Source: Chromatiales bacterium
GTDB lineage: Bacteria; Pseudomonadota; Gammaproteobacteria; UBA6429; Thiohalophilaceae
NCBI GenBank assembly: GCA_027032075.1
Contig: JALVOC010000146.1
Location: 1-64,000, forward strand
Length of the DNA: 64,000 bases
Direction: 5' to 3'
In this document: in pieces, positions 47,497 through 58,919 of the stretch
Numbering within the stretch: position 1 is the stretch's first letter
Layout: every line of letters begins with the position of its first letter
Program-made: the position numbers and the translations under genes
The notes under the pieces: model-generated
Databases searched by the model: none
Told to the model about the DNA's origin: nothing
Seen by the model: only the letters and a program-made list of their open reading frames with translations

Positions 47497-47793
47497 CACA
47501 CGGAAAAAGCGGCAGGCCACAAAACCCCTAAACCAGGTGTCCCGAAGACCAGATCATTATTGGCAGATTCCGGTTTCGCATCAGGGGTAAAGGTATCCGG
47601 AACACTTGTTTGGATGCCCGTGAACAACGGTAACGGTATAAAACCGGTCACCACCACCCATCATGACAAAGGGAGTGGCAGCCTACCCGCACGGACGAGC
47701 GTCTTGTGACGGCTTACGAGGGAAATCGAGCGCATGAGGTTTTTTCAACCAACCGCAGTGGCCAACCGCAAACCCTCTTCACTTTATTTCTGA

Positions 47794-48642
47794 ATGGCTT
47801 GCTTGAAAAAAACATTGCCTCTGTTCGCCCTCACCGCCGGCTTGCTCGGACTTCCGCGCATCGGCCTGGGTGCAGACGACAAGCCTGCTCTTGCCGGCCA
47901 GATCAACTATGCCTACGCAAATTACCTCGGTACCGGTGTCTATACGGCAGCAGACCGATCCGTGCAGGTTTATCGCCTGCCTTTTTCCTACTCACTTCGC
48001 AAACCCCGGGATGGCAAAGCCGGCCTGAAACTGCGCTTGCCGGTCACGCTCGGCTTTCTGAATTTCAGGGTGCAGGATATTAAAGATGCCGCCCTGCCGG
48101 ATCATATTGAAACCCTGACCTTTGTACCCGGCATCGAGTTCACACACAATCTTGACGATAACTGGATGATCATCCCCTTTGCAGATTTGGGTGTGGGTTA
48201 TGATTCGGTAAGCAAACTGACTGCACTGGTTTATGGCGCCGGGGTGAAAAGCCGTATGATGTTTGCTTATCGGGGATACCGTTTTGAACTGTTCAATGCG
48301 TTTTTGTATGCGGGCAACACCACCCGGGATGAAACCGATAATAATGACTTCTCGCGCCTTGAAACCGGCCTGAATCTGCAATTCCCGCTACCCTACAAGG
48401 CCTGGCAGAGAGATACGGCGATGAGCGTTTATTACCTGAATCATCTTTACTTCAACCGCCTGGAATTTTTTCGTTTTCACGAACAGCCCGCGGAGGTGAG
48501 AAGTCAAAATGAAGTGGGTCTCACCTTTGACACCTTCCCGGACATGAAGCTTGCCGGCGCTGCCTTCAGCCGCATCGGTTTGGGTTACCGCTTCGGCAAC
48601 GGCGTGCATGCGATACGCCTGACATTCGGTTTGCCTTTCTGA
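47794..48642 (+). CDS. Outer membrane beta-barrel protein (solitary autotransporter-like)
   Basis: The 282-residue protein has a signal peptide (LFALTAGLLGLPRIGLGA), then about ten or twelve amphipathic strands with aromatic girdles. It ends in a C-terminal Phe (FGLPF), as barrels inserted by the BAM complex do. It fits the solitary autotransporter-like barrel family (PF11557), which has no passenger. Function is unknown. A TTG nine bases after the ATG is another possible start. Confidence 0.72.
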   Translation: MACLKKTLPLFALTAGLLGLPRIGLGADDKPALAGQINYAYANYLGTGVYTAADRSVQVYRLPFSYSLRKPRDGKAGLKLRLPVTLGFLNFRVQDIKDAALPDHIETLTFVPGIEFTHNLDDNWMIIPFADLGVGYDSVSKLTALVYGAGVKSRMMFAYRGYRFELFNAFLYAGNTTRDETDNNDFSRLETGLNLQFPLPYKAWQRDTAMSVYYLNHLYFNRLEFFRFHEQPAEVRSQNEVGLTFDTFPDMKLAGAAFSRIGLGYRFGNGVHAIRLTFGLPF

Positions 48643-48663
48643 AAAATCCAGATTGAATTTCGT

Positions 48664-49290
48664 TCAGGACTGTTTCCCTTCGCATTCCTGTTGCAGCAGC
48701 TTCTCCACCCTGGCGAGATCCGCCCGCCGCATCGGCTTGCCATCGACCGGGCTCAAGGGAGGGTGGTGGGGTCCGTCGAGCGGAAAGACCACCACCTCCA
48801 CCGGGGTCTCTTCTGCAAGAAAGCGGTAAACCGGAACGGTGACCGTGCTTTCACCCCCATAACGGACCCGCTTTTCTGCGGTTTCGAAGGGAATCGCATG
48901 ATGGAATAAAAACATGTCCACCTCCTCCGGCGTATGGGCGAAAACATGCAGGGTGACGCGCGAATGGATATCGGCAGTGCCCCGCAGGACGCTGCCCACC
49001 AGGCGGGGTCTGAAATCAACAAAGAAACGCATCGCCTGCACCGCAACCTGCCGCAGTTTGCGCAATACCTTTGGCTGGCTGTCGGCACGGAAGATCCGCT
49101 GATAGGTCATCAACGCCTCTTCTATCTCGCTGTTACTCGGCATGTTGCGGGTATCCACCGCATCCAGATGCTCCGCCGCCTTGCGTTTGGCGGCATAAAA
49201 ATCCCGGTTGCCGCTTTCCATCAGGATTTGCGCTGCCTCTTGTGCCAGACGCTGGCGCATCTGCTGCGCCTTGCTATTGTGATGTGCCAT
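48664..49290 (-). CDS. Nucleotidyltransferase-like conserved protein
   Basis: The 208-residue soluble protein begins with a basic helical stretch (QRLAQEAAQILMESGNRDFYAAKRKAAEHL). A central region resembles nucleotidyltransferase-fold proteins (RPRLVGSVLRGTADIHSRVTLHVFAHTPEEV), with GS and a DxH pair in the expected place. Catalytic acids are not complete, so activity is uncertain. It follows the PBP1A gene on the same strand with an eight-base gap. Confidence 0.6.
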   Translation of the reverse strand: MAHHNSKAQQMRQRLAQEAAQILMESGNRDFYAAKRKAAEHLDAVDTRNMPSNSEIEEALMTYQRIFRADSQPKVLRKLRQVAVQAMRFFVDFRPRLVGSVLRGTADIHSRVTLHVFAHTPEEVDMFLFHHAIPFETAEKRVRYGGESTVTVPVYRFLAEETPVEVVVFPLDGPHHPPLSPVDGKPMRRADLARVEKLLQQECEGKQS

Positions 49291-49298
49291 TTTTCAAC

Positions 49299-51872
49299 TC
49301 AGAAAAGTTGTTCGGTGATATCGCCCGTGGCCTGTTCGCTCTCGGGGCTGTCCGCCTGCAGGCTCTCCTCGGCCTTTCGCGTCGGAACATGGTCGCTGCG
49401 GAAATACTCGAACATGGCCTCGGGACTGTCCGCACTGGCCAGTTCACCCGTTTGTGCGTCGATCCGCACCGAGACAATCCCGGGTGGTTGCACCAGTTCT
49501 GTTTCCGGCAGGCCGCTGAGCGCGGCCCGCATGAAATCAATCCACATCGGCAGCGCCGCCCTGGCGCCGGTTTCCCGATCCCCCAGCGGATGAGGGTTAT
49601 CGAAACCCACCCAGGCGATGGTGACAACCTCGCGATTGAAGCCGGAAAACCATGCATCCCGCTGATCATTGGTGGTGCCGGTCTTGCCCGCCAGATCGTT
49701 ACGCCGCAAGACCAGCGCACCACGCCCCGTTCCAAAGCGGATCACGTCCCGCAGCATGGTGTTCATCAGGAAAGAGACCTGCTGACTCAATACCCGCGGG
49801 GCCGGCTTGAGCAAGGGAGGCCCCTGCAACACCTGCTGGCGCTCCTCCCCGGACATCGCCGCCAGCTGTTCTTCGGCTGCCTCGCGGGCCGCTGCCAGGC
49901 GAGCGGCCTCTTCCTCTGCCTGACGCTGCTCTTCTTCCGACAGCGGGGGCGGCGCTTCGGCCTCTTCCGCGGCAGCGCCCTTTTTCCCTTTTTCAGCTTC
50001 CTGCGCTTCCACACAGGTCTCACAGACCTGCACGGGTTGCGACAACATCACCACTTTCTCGTTTGGTCCAAGAATGTGGTCGATGATGTAGGGTTCCACC
50101 CGGTAGCCACCATTGGCGAAAACGGCATAACCCCGCGCCAGCTCCAGTGGCGTCAGGGCACCACTGCCGAGCGCCAGCGACAGATCGCGGGGCAGGCTGT
50201 CACGCTTAAAGCCAAAACGGGTGACGTACCGCACGGCGTAACCGATCCCGATGTCCCGCAGCAGACGGATCGAAACCAGGTTGCGTGATTTAATCAACGC
50301 CTGGCGCAGCCGCGTTGGCCCGTAAAAATGGCCGCTGTAGTTTTCCGGCCGCCAGGTGTCCTCCAGGCCGGGGGCATCGAACACCACCGGCGCATCATTG
50401 ATGATGGTCGCCGGGGTGAACCCCTTGTCCAGTGCGGCCGTATAAATAAACGGCTTGAAACTGGAGCCGGGCTGCCGCTTGGCCTGGATCACGCGGTTGA
50501 ATTTGCTGTCATAGAAATCAAATCCGCCCACCAGCGCCTTGATGGCGCCATCATCCGGATGCAGGGAGACAAGCGCCCCGGCCACCGTGGGTTTCTTTGC
50601 CAGCCAGCTGCAACCATGGCGCGCCGCCGCGGTATAAATGATATCGCCGGGCTTGAGGATCTGCGCCGCCGTTTTCAGTTCGGGGCCCACGTGATTGTCG
50701 TCGATGAACCTGCGCGCCCAGTTGAGCTGCTCCCAGGGCAGATAGACGATATTGCCCGCCTGGGTGACCGCCCAGGCCTCCTGTTCCTCTACCTGGATGA
50801 CCAGGGAAGGGATCAGGTTCCCCGTCAGCGGGACGTCCGCCAGGGCGGCCTGCCAGGCGGTAAAATCATCTTCCGTGGTATCGATTTCCACATGCCCTTC
50901 GACACCCCGATAGCCATGGCGGCGATCGTAGGCCAGCAGATCGTTTTGCAGCGCCAGATTGGCGACCCGCTGGGCCTTGGCGTCAATCGTGGTGTAGACC
51001 TGGTAGCCCTCGGTGTAGGCCGCCTCACCGTACCGCTTCACCATTTCGTTGCGGACCATTTCCGCCACGTAGGGGGCCTCCAGATCCAGTGACAAGCCGT
51101 GTACGCTGGCATGCAGCTCGTCGGCCAGCCCGGCCTGATACTGCGCCTCATCGATGAATCCCAGTTCCCGCATACGGCCCAGCACATAGTTGCGCCGGAT
51201 CCGCGCCCGCTCGGGATTCACCACCGGATTGTAGCGGGAGGGCGCCTTGGGCAGACCGGCGATCATCGCCAGTTCCGGCAGGCTCAGTTCTGCCAGCGGT
51301 TTGCCGTAATAGACCTGGGCCGCCGCGGCAAAGCCGTAGGCCCGTTTACCCAGGTAGATCTTGTTGAGATAGAGTTCCAGGATCTCCTGTTTGCTCAGCT
51401 CATCCTCGATTTTCAGCGCCAGAAAGATTTCATTGAATTTTCGCAGGAAGGTTTTTTCCCGTGAGAGAAAAAAATTACGCGCCACCTGCATGGTGATGGT
51501 GCTGCCGCCCTGCCCCTTTTCACCCGTGCGGATGAGGTGGTATACGGCCCGTAAAATGCCCTGGTAATCCACGCCGGGATGCTCGAAAAAGCGATCGTCT
51601 TCTGCGGCCAGCACCGCCTTGATCAGCAGTTTCGGGAAGGCGTCATACTTCAGCGGCGTCCGCTTCATTTCGCCGAATTCGGCAATCAGCTCCCCCTCCC
51701 GGGTATAAACCCGCAAGGGAACCTGCAGTTTGACATCCTTGAGGGTGTCGATTTCAGGGAGGCGGGGGGTGATGTAAATATACGCCCCAAGCAGCCCAAC
51801 CCCCCCGAGCAACATCATTGTCAGGGCGGAGGCGCCCAGGATTGTGACCAATTTCTTAAAAACGGGGTTCAT
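49299..51872 (-). CDS. mrcA: Penicillin-binding protein 1A
   Basis: A bifunctional peptidoglycan synthase of 857 residues. It has a membrane helix at about 10-30, the glycosyltransferase domain with EDDRFFEHPGVDYQG, and the transpeptidase domain with SSFK near 469, SRN and KTGTT near 727. A charged low-complexity insert (about residues 614-688, Glu/Ala-rich, beginning CETC) interrupts the transpeptidase domain. It is divergent from pilM, as in many gammaproteobacteria. Confidence 0.95.
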   Translation of the reverse strand: MNPVFKKLVTILGASALTMMLLGGVGLLGAYIYITPRLPEIDTLKDVKLQVPLRVYTREGELIAEFGEMKRTPLKYDAFPKLLIKAVLAAEDDRFFEHPGVDYQGILRAVYHLIRTGEKGQGGSTITMQVARNFFLSREKTFLRKFNEIFLALKIEDELSKQEILELYLNKIYLGKRAYGFAAAAQVYYGKPLAELSLPELAMIAGLPKAPSRYNPVVNPERARIRRNYVLGRMRELGFIDEAQYQAGLADELHASVHGLSLDLEAPYVAEMVRNEMVKRYGEAAYTEGYQVYTTIDAKAQRVANLALQNDLLAYDRRHGYRGVEGHVEIDTTEDDFTAWQAALADVPLTGNLIPSLVIQVEEQEAWAVTQAGNIVYLPWEQLNWARRFIDDNHVGPELKTAAQILKPGDIIYTAAARHGCSWLAKKPTVAGALVSLHPDDGAIKALVGGFDFYDSKFNRVIQAKRQPGSSFKPFIYTAALDKGFTPATIINDAPVVFDAPGLEDTWRPENYSGHFYGPTRLRQALIKSRNLVSIRLLRDIGIGYAVRYVTRFGFKRDSLPRDLSLALGSGALTPLELARGYAVFANGGYRVEPYIIDHILGPNEKVVMLSQPVQVCETCVEAQEAEKGKKGAAAEEAEAPPPLSEEEQRQAEEEAARLAAAREAAEEQLAAMSGEERQQVLQGPPLLKPAPRVLSQQVSFLMNTMLRDVIRFGTGRGALVLRRNDLAGKTGTTNDQRDAWFSGFNREVVTIAWVGFDNPHPLGDRETGARAALPMWIDFMRAALSGLPETELVQPPGIVSVRIDAQTGELASADSPEAMFEYFRSDHVPTRKAEESLQADSPESEQATGDITEQLF

Positions 51873-51992
51873 AGATTCCTTTTATCTAAGGCTTCGGGAT
51901 AGAGTTACCAACAAAAAAGAGCTCACAGTATACTGCCTCGGCGAGCTTAACACTATTTGACGATTTGTAATTATTCATTGCATGTCCTATAG

Positions 51993-52021
51993 TTGACTCT
52001 GAAACCTAATGTAGTTATACA
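51993..52021 (+). promoter_or_regulatory. Sigma-70 promoter of pilMNOPQ
   Basis: TTGACT (51993-51998), a 17-base spacer and TATACA (52016-52021) form a near-consensus sigma-70 promoter, 37 bases before the pilM ATG. Confidence 0.8.
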
Positions 52022-52049
52022 TATATTTCCTCTAACCCAAGGCAAATAA

Positions 52050-53128
<1,079 letters not shown>

Positions 53129-53129
<1 letters not shown>

Positions 53130-53689
53130 TGGCGCGTATCAACCTACTCCCCTGGCGCGAAGAGCTGCGCAAGGAACAACAACGCCAGTTCCTCACCATC
53201 ATGGGGCTGTCTGCAATCCTGATGGTGCTCATTATCATCGCGGTTCACATCCAGATCGCCGGCATGATTTCCTACCAGAATTCCCGCAACGACTTCCTCA
53301 ACAAGGAAATCGCCAAGGTCGAAAAACAGATCAAGGAAATCGACAACCTCGCAAAACAGCGAAAACGCCTGCTGGCCCGCATGGAAGTCATCGAAACGCT
53401 GCAACGCAACCGCCCCGAGGTGGTACACCTGTTCGATGAACTGGTGAAGGTGATGCCAGACGGTGTCTATCTCGAGTCCCTCACCCAAAAAGGCAAGACG
53501 CTGGTGATGGAAGGCGTCGCCCAATCCAATGCCCGGGTTTCCGCCCTGATGCGCAATATCGATGCCTCCCCCTGGCTGACGAATCCGAGCCTGCAGGTCA
53601 TCAAGATAGAAAAGAAATCCTCTGACAGTCAGCGCCGTTTTGTACTCAAGGCAAACCAGGTCAGCAATGTCAACGAGAAGAAAAAATGA
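53129..53689 (+). CDS. pilN: Type IV pilus assembly protein PilN
   Basis: A 186-residue inner-membrane protein with the PilN motif INLLPWREELR at the N-terminus (which binds PilM), a membrane helix at about 24-45 and a periplasmic ferredoxin-like domain. Its end overlaps the pilO start by four bases. Confidence 0.96.
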
Positions 53690-54318
53690 AAGACATCGAT
53701 CTCAACAACCTTGATCTCAGTAATGTCGGTGCCTGGCCGCTGCCGATAAAGGGAGCGCTGATCGCTGTCGCCTGTATTCTGGTCCTGGTGCTGGGCTATT
53801 TTCTCGATATCAGCAACCAGCTGCAAAACCTGGATCGCAGCCGGGCACAGGAACTGCAGCTGAAACAGCAATTTGAGGAAAAACAGGCCAAGGCCGCCAA
53901 CCTCGATGCCTACAAAGCACAACTCAAGGAAATGGAAACCTCTTTCGGTACGATGTTACGCCAGCTGCCGAGCAAAACCGAAGTGGAGGCATTGCTGGTG
54001 GAGATATCCCAGACAGGGCTTTCCAGCGGTGTGGACTTCCAGTTGTTCGAACCCAAGCCTGAACGGCAAATCGAGTTCTATGCCGAACTGCCCATCTCGA
54101 TGAAAATGACCGGTAATTTTCATCAATTCGGACGCTTCGTCAGCGGTATCGCCGCCTTGCCGCGTATCGTGACCTTGCACGATATTGCAATCAAATCGGA
54201 CAAGGAGCGTAGACTGACCATGTCTGTGCTGGCGAAAACCTATCGCTATATGGATGAAAACGAAATTGCCCAGGCGCGCGCGGCGAAGAAAAAAGCCAGG
54301 AAAGGCCGAAGAAGGTAA
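53686..54318 (+). CDS. pilO: Type IV pilus assembly protein PilO
   Basis: A 210-residue protein with one membrane helix (PIKGALIAVACILVLVLGYF), a coiled coil (about 45-90) and a periplasmic ferredoxin-like fold. It forms a heterodimer with PilN and contacts PilP. It lies in the fixed pilMNOPQ order. The C-terminus is unusually basic (KKKARKGRRR). Confidence 0.95.
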   Translation: MKDIDLNNLDLSNVGAWPLPIKGALIAVACILVLVLGYFLDISNQLQNLDRSRAQELQLKQQFEEKQAKAANLDAYKAQLKEMETSFGTMLRQLPSKTEVEALLVEISQTGLSSGVDFQLFEPKPERQIEFYAELPISMKMTGNFHQFGRFVSGIAALPRIVTLHDIAIKSDKERRLTMSVLAKTYRYMDENEIAQARAAKKKARKGRRR

Positions 54319-54354
54319 GAAAGCAAAGTGACCAGGACTATCTTTAGGTGGCAC

Positions 54355-54897
54355 ATGACTAGACGACAGCAACAAAAATTACCCTGGGGTCTCGCGTTAC
54401 TCATGGTAACACCGTTGTTGCTCTCTGCCTGTGGCGGGGAACAGCATGGTGATCTGGTTGCGTTTGTGGAAAAAGTCAAAGCAAAGAAACAGGGCAGAAT
54501 CCCTCCCCTGCCCGAAATCAAACCCTACGAAACGTTTATTTACCAGGACGAGGAAAGACGTGATCCGTTTTCCCCGTACGTGGCGGAAATACACAAGGAA
54601 CAAAGCGTCGATACCGGCATTCGTCCGGATATGAATCGCAAACGCGAAGCCCTGGAGGAATTTTCGCTGGACAGCCTCAAATATGTCGGCACCCTGGAGA
54701 AAAAAGGCAAGATCTGGGCGCTCATTGCTGCCCCGGATAACACCGTGTATCGCGTTCAGGTTGGTAACCATATGGGAACCAACTATGGTGAAATTCTCCA
54801 AATCACTGAAAACAAGATCATTTTGAAGGAAATCATTCCCGATGGCGCAACAGGCGGCTGGGTCGATCGGCCCGCCACAATGAGCCTGGCGGAGTAG
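54355..54897 (+). CDS. pilP: Type IV pilus lipoprotein PilP
   Basis: PilP links the inner-membrane PilNO pair to the PilQ secretin. The 180-residue protein has a lipoprotein signal (LLLSAC) and the homology-region beta domain (RDPFSPY, LDSLKYVGTLEKKGKIWALI). A GTG at 54328 is in frame, but AGGTGG lies just before the ATG at 54355, so I choose the latter. Confidence 0.94.
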   Translation: MTRRQQQKLPWGLALLMVTPLLLSACGGEQHGDLVAFVEKVKAKKQGRIPPLPEIKPYETFIYQDEERRDPFSPYVAEIHKEQSVDTGIRPDMNRKREALEEFSLDSLKYVGTLEKKGKIWALIAAPDNTVYRVQVGNHMGTNYGEILQITENKIILKEIIPDGATGGWVDRPATMSLAE

Positions 54898-54912
54898 TAT
54901 CTGCTGGAGATT

Positions 54913-57024
54913 ATGACAATGAAAACGACAACCAACACCTCCATTCACATTCTGTCACCTCGCATGCTACTCGTTGGCTTGTTACTGTGCTTCGCACTGC
55001 CCGTGTCAACCACTCTGGCCAATACCCTGACAGATATCAGCTATGCCACCCTGCCTGGTGATCGCGTACAGATCAGACTCGGCATGACCGATCCGGTGAG
55101 TGAACCCAACAGCTTTACCATCGACAATCCCGCACGCATTGCACTCGACTTTCCCAACACCAGTATCGGCCTGAAAAACAAGACCCAGGATATCGGTATC
55201 GGGGTGGCACGAAGCATCACCGCGGTTGAAGCCGGCGGGCGCACCCGCGTGGTTATCAATCTTGCCAAACTGGTCGGTTACGAAACCAAGGCAAGAGACA
55301 ACGAGGTAATCGTCACCCTGAATACCAAGACGGGCGGTTTTGCCGCATCCGATGTCGAAAGCGGCATCGTCTCCGGGAAAAAGGCCGCAGTTGCCAAGGA
55401 AGCCGATATCATCAACCTTGACTTTCATCGCGGCAGTAAAGGGGAGGGCCGGATCGTCCTGACCCTCGCGGATATGAATATCCCGGTCGATTTGAAAAAA
55501 CGCGGTAAACAGGTGCTCGTCACCTTGAAAAACAGCAGGTTGCCGGAAAAGCTGGAACGCCGCCTGGACGTTATCGACTTTGCCACACCGGTCACCACCG
55601 TTGATGCCTTCAACCACGGCAACGATGTACGCGTGATCATTACCGCCAATACCGACTTCGAACACATTGCCTACCAGGCCGATGAAAAACTCACCATCGA
55701 CATCAAGCCCATCAGCAAAAAAGAGGAAGACCTGAAGAAAAAACGCCGCAAATTCCCTTACACCGGTGAGCGCCTCTCTCTCAATTTCCAGAACATCGAG
55801 GTTCGCGCGGTGCTGCAATTGATTGCCGACTTTACCGGTATCAACATGGTGACCAGTGACACCGTCAGTGGCAATCTGACCCTGCGCCTGAAGAATGTGC
55901 CCTGGGATCAGGCACTGGATATCGTGTTGAAAACCAAGGGCCTGGCCAAGCGTGTTTCCGGTAATGTGATGCTCATCGCCCCGACGGAAGAAATTGCCGC
56001 ACGGGAAAAACTGGAACTGGAAGCGGCAAAACAGGTCATCGAGCTGGCGCCGCTGATCAATGAAACCATCCAGGTAAACTATGCTAAGGCAGAGGACATT
56101 GCCGATCTGATCCAGAGCAAGGACAAATCGCTGCTCTCGGCCCGGGGCAGCGTCAGTGTGGATGTCCGCACCAACAAACTGTTGATCCAGGACACCTCGG
56201 ACAAGATCGATTCCATCATCGCCTTGGTGGAGGAGCTGGATGTACCGATTCGCCAGGTGCTGATCGAATCACGCGTGGTGCTCGCCGGTACCACCTTCAG
56301 CAAGGAACTGGGGGTCAAATTCGGCGTTTCCGGCACCTCCCAGACGGGGAACGGCGTGGCCTCCACTTCCGGCTCGCTCGACGCGGCAAGTGACTACAAC
56401 ATTTTCGGCTCGACTCCCGGCCTCGGCAACCGCCTGAACGTCAACCTGCCGGCCACCAGTTCGACTGCCGGCCGCATCGGGCTGGCCATTGCCAAACTGC
56501 CGTTTGGCACCTTGCTTGATCTGGAACTCTCCGCCTCCCAGGCAGAAGGTAAATCGGAAACCATCTCCAGTCCACGGGTGATCACCGCCGACCAACAGGA
56601 AGCCTTGATTGAAACCGGTACGGAAATCCCCTATCAACAGGTTTCATCCAGTGGCGCCACCAACGTGGCCTTCAAAAAGGCGGTTCTCAGCCTCAAGGTC
56701 ACGCCGAACATCACACCCGACGATCGCATCATCATGGAACTCGAGGTGAAGAAGGACAAACCGGATTTCTCACGGCTTGTCCTCGGGGTACCGCCGATTG
56801 ACACCAATAAGGCGGTCACCCAGGTGCTGGTCGACAATGGCGAGACCGTGGTGCTGGGCGGTGTGTATGAACAGACCGCAACGAAAAACATGAACCGGGT
56901 GCCTTTCTTCGGCGATCTGCCGCTGGTGGGCGCTCTCTTCCGCCATAAAGAACAAAAAGACTCCAAATCGGAACTGCTGATTTTTGTCACCCCGAAACTG
57001 CTGAAAGAAAACATCTCTCTATAA
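54913..57024 (+). CDS. pilQ: Type IV pilus secretin PilQ
   Basis: PilQ forms the outer-membrane ring through which the pilus passes. The 703-residue protein has a signal peptide (LLCFALPVSTTLA), N-terminal AMIN domains (ALDFPNT; IDIKP), short domain and N0/N1 modules (LSLNFQNIEVRAVLQLIADF), and the C-terminal secretin domain (VLIESRVV to LLIFVTPKLL). GGAG precedes the ATG. It is the last gene of the pil operon. Confidence 0.97.
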   Translation: MTMKTTTNTSIHILSPRMLLVGLLLCFALPVSTTLANTLTDISYATLPGDRVQIRLGMTDPVSEPNSFTIDNPARIALDFPNTSIGLKNKTQDIGIGVARSITAVEAGGRTRVVINLAKLVGYETKARDNEVIVTLNTKTGGFAASDVESGIVSGKKAAVAKEADIINLDFHRGSKGEGRIVLTLADMNIPVDLKKRGKQVLVTLKNSRLPEKLERRLDVIDFATPVTTVDAFNHGNDVRVIITANTDFEHIAYQADEKLTIDIKPISKKEEDLKKKRRKFPYTGERLSLNFQNIEVRAVLQLIADFTGINMVTSDTVSGNLTLRLKNVPWDQALDIVLKTKGLAKRVSGNVMLIAPTEEIAAREKLELEAAKQVIELAPLINETIQVNYAKAEDIADLIQSKDKSLLSARGSVSVDVRTNKLLIQDTSDKIDSIIALVEELDVPIRQVLIESRVVLAGTTFSKELGVKFGVSGTSQTGNGVASTSGSLDAASDYNIFGSTPGLGNRLNVNLPATSSTAGRIGLAIAKLPFGTLLDLELSASQAEGKSETISSPRVITADQQEALIETGTEIPYQQVSSSGATNVAFKKAVLSLKVTPNITPDDRIIMELEVKKDKPDFSRLVLGVPPIDTNKAVTQVLVDNGETVVLGGVYEQTATKNMNRVPFFGDLPLVGALFRHKEQKDSKSELLIFVTPKLLKENISL

Positions 57025-57031
57025 ACTCCTT

Positions 57032-57071
57032 TGCCCGGCCATTGCAGTAAATGGCCGGGCACATACTTTTT
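57032..57071 (+). terminator. Rho-independent terminator between pilQ and aroK
   Basis: A perfect 12-bp stem (tgcccggccatt/aatggccgggca) with a 6-base loop and a T-run. It sits just before the aroK ATG, so aroK must have its own promoter or rely on read-through. Confidence 0.88.
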
Positions 57072-57080
57072 TCACTTTCG

Positions 57081-57602
57081 ATGAGCGCCAAATCAAATAT
57101 CTATCTGGTGGGTCCGATGGGCGCAGGAAAGACCACTATCGGCCGGCAACTGGCCGAGGCGCTGCAGATGGACTTTGTTGACAGTGACCATGAGATCGAA
57201 AACCGCACCGGCGCAAGCATCCCGTGGATTTTCGATGTCGAAGGCGAGGAAGGGTTTCGCAAACGCGAAAGCGCCATCATCGATGAACTGACCCGGCGGC
57301 AGAATATCGTTCTTGCCACTGGCGGCGGTGCGGTGCTGGCGGAAGCAAACCGCAAGCACCTGAACTCGCGCGGCACGGTGATCTACCTCACGGCCAGCAT
57401 CGATCAACTTCTCAGGCGCACCCACCGCGATCGCAACCGTCCCCTGCTGCAAACGGACGATCCCAGGGCGAAACTGGAGGAATTGATGCGGATCCGCGAT
57501 CCCCTCTATCGCGAAGTGGCCGATTATGTCATCGACACGGAAAACAGCACCATCCGGCATACCGTCAAACACATCATCAAGCTGCTTGGCCAGACAACAT
57601 GA
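57081..57602 (+). CDS. aroK: Shikimate kinase AroK
   Basis: AroK phosphorylates shikimate in aromatic amino acid synthesis. The 173-residue kinase has Walker A GPMGAGKTT, the shikimate-binding DSDHEIE and RKRES, and GGGAVL. The ATG at 57081 matches the E. coli start; the frame is open a little further upstream through the terminator stem. Confidence 0.96.
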   Translation: MSAKSNIYLVGPMGAGKTTIGRQLAEALQMDFVDSDHEIENRTGASIPWIFDVEGEEGFRKRESAIIDELTRRQNIVLATGGGAVLAEANRKHLNSRGTVIYLTASIDQLLRRTHRDRNRPLLQTDDPRAKLEELMRIRDPLYREVADYVIDTENSTIRHTVKHIIKLLGQTT

Positions 57603-57682
57603 TTACGTGCGCGGTGAAGTTTGTCTTATAATCCAAACCATCACCAAACTGAACTGAACACGCATTCCCTCTTTGGATTACT

Positions 57683-58774
57683 ATGAAAACCCTCAATGTC
57701 GATCTGGGTACGCGCAGTTACCCCATTTTTATCGGATCACAATTACTCGGCAATCCCGAATGGCTGACACCCTATGTCCGCGGGCGGCAGGTGATGATCG
57801 TGACCAACGAGACCGTCGCCCCCTTGTATCTGGCAAAAACCCGCTCCGCTTTCCCCGACTATGAGGTGCAAACCGTCATTCTGCCCGATGGTGAGCAATA
57901 CAAAACCCTCGAGGTTCTGAACCAGATTTTCGATGCCCTCCTCAGCCACCGCTTCGACCGCCAGTGCACCCTGGTGGCACTGGGTGGCGGCGTCGTTGGC
58001 GACATGACCGGCTTCGCTGCCGCCTGTTATCAGCGTGGCGTCGATTTCATCCAGATCCCTACCACCCTCCTGGCCCAGGTGGATTCCTCGGTGGGCGGAA
58101 AAACCGGCGTCAACCATCCCCTCGGCAAGAATATGATCGGCGCCTTCCACCAGCCACGCTGCGTGCTGATCGATATCGATACGCTCGACACCCTGGAGGA
58201 TCGCCAGCTCTCCGCCGGCCTTGCCGAAGTCATCAAATACGGCCTCATCCGGGACATCGAATTTGTCGCCTGGCTGGAAAACAACATGGATAAACTGCTG
58301 GCGCGTGAGGACGCCGCCATCATCCACGCGATTGAAACCTCCTGCCGGCAAAAAGCGGAAATCGTCGCCGCAGACGAAAAAGAGGGCGGCGTACGCGCTC
58401 TGCTCAACCTCGGGCATACCTTCGGCCATGCCATTGAAACCGGTGCCGGATACGGCACCTGGCTGCATGGTGAAGCGGTCGGTACCGGCATGCTGATGGC
58501 CGCCGATCTCTCCATGCGGCAAGGCTGGATCTCCGAAGCGGACGTGCACCGGGTGGAAAACCTGATCGACAAGGCGCTGCTGCCAACACGCGCCCCGGCA
58601 CACATGGATTACACCAGCTTCATGGAAATCATGGCGGTGGACAAAAAGGTGCGGGACGGCAAGATCAATCTGGTACTGTTTCGGCAACTCGGTGATGCCT
58701 TCGTCACCAACGAATTCGATGTGGAATTGTTGCGCGAGACCATCGAGGCCCACCGCGCACTCGAGGAAGACTAA
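57683..58774 (+). CDS. aroB: 3-dehydroquinate synthase AroB
   Basis: AroB makes dehydroquinate from DAHP with NAD and zinc. The 363-residue protein has [36 protein letters not shown] and the zinc-binding [12 protein letters not shown] and HGEAV. It follows aroK by 80 bases, the common aroK-aroB order. Confidence 0.97.
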   Translation: MKTLNVDLGTRSYPIFIGSQLLGNPEWLTPYVRGRQVMIVTNETVAPLYLAKTRSAFPDYEVQTVILPDGEQYKTLEVLNQIFDALLSHRFDRQCTLVALGGGVVGDMTGFAAACYQRGVDFIQIPTTLLAQVDSSVGGKTGVNHPLGKNMIGAFHQPRCVLIDIDTLDTLEDRQLSAGLAEVIKYGLIRDIEFVAWLENNMDKLLAREDAAIIHAIETSCRQKAEIVAADEKEGGVRALLNLGHTFGHAIETGAGYGTWLHGEAVGTGMLMAADLSMRQGWISEADVHRVENLIDKALLPTRAPAHMDYTSFMEIMAVDKKVRDGKINLVLFRQLGDAFVTNEFDVELLRETIEAHRALEED

Positions 58775-58919
58775 AAGCCACATGACAGCAAACACCTCTT
58801 TCAGCACCGGTCTTTGAAGTCATGTAATGAACACGATACGCTATCACCAAGACAAACGATAACAAAATCTCATGCAACGGCTGTCTTAGCAAACCAAGCC
58901 AGGATCTTTTTTAACGACC

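Noticed and set aside
47397-47657. 86-codon minus-strand frame after the malic enzyme gene
   Set aside because: Overlaps the end of a certain gene, lacks a ribosome site and has no family pattern.
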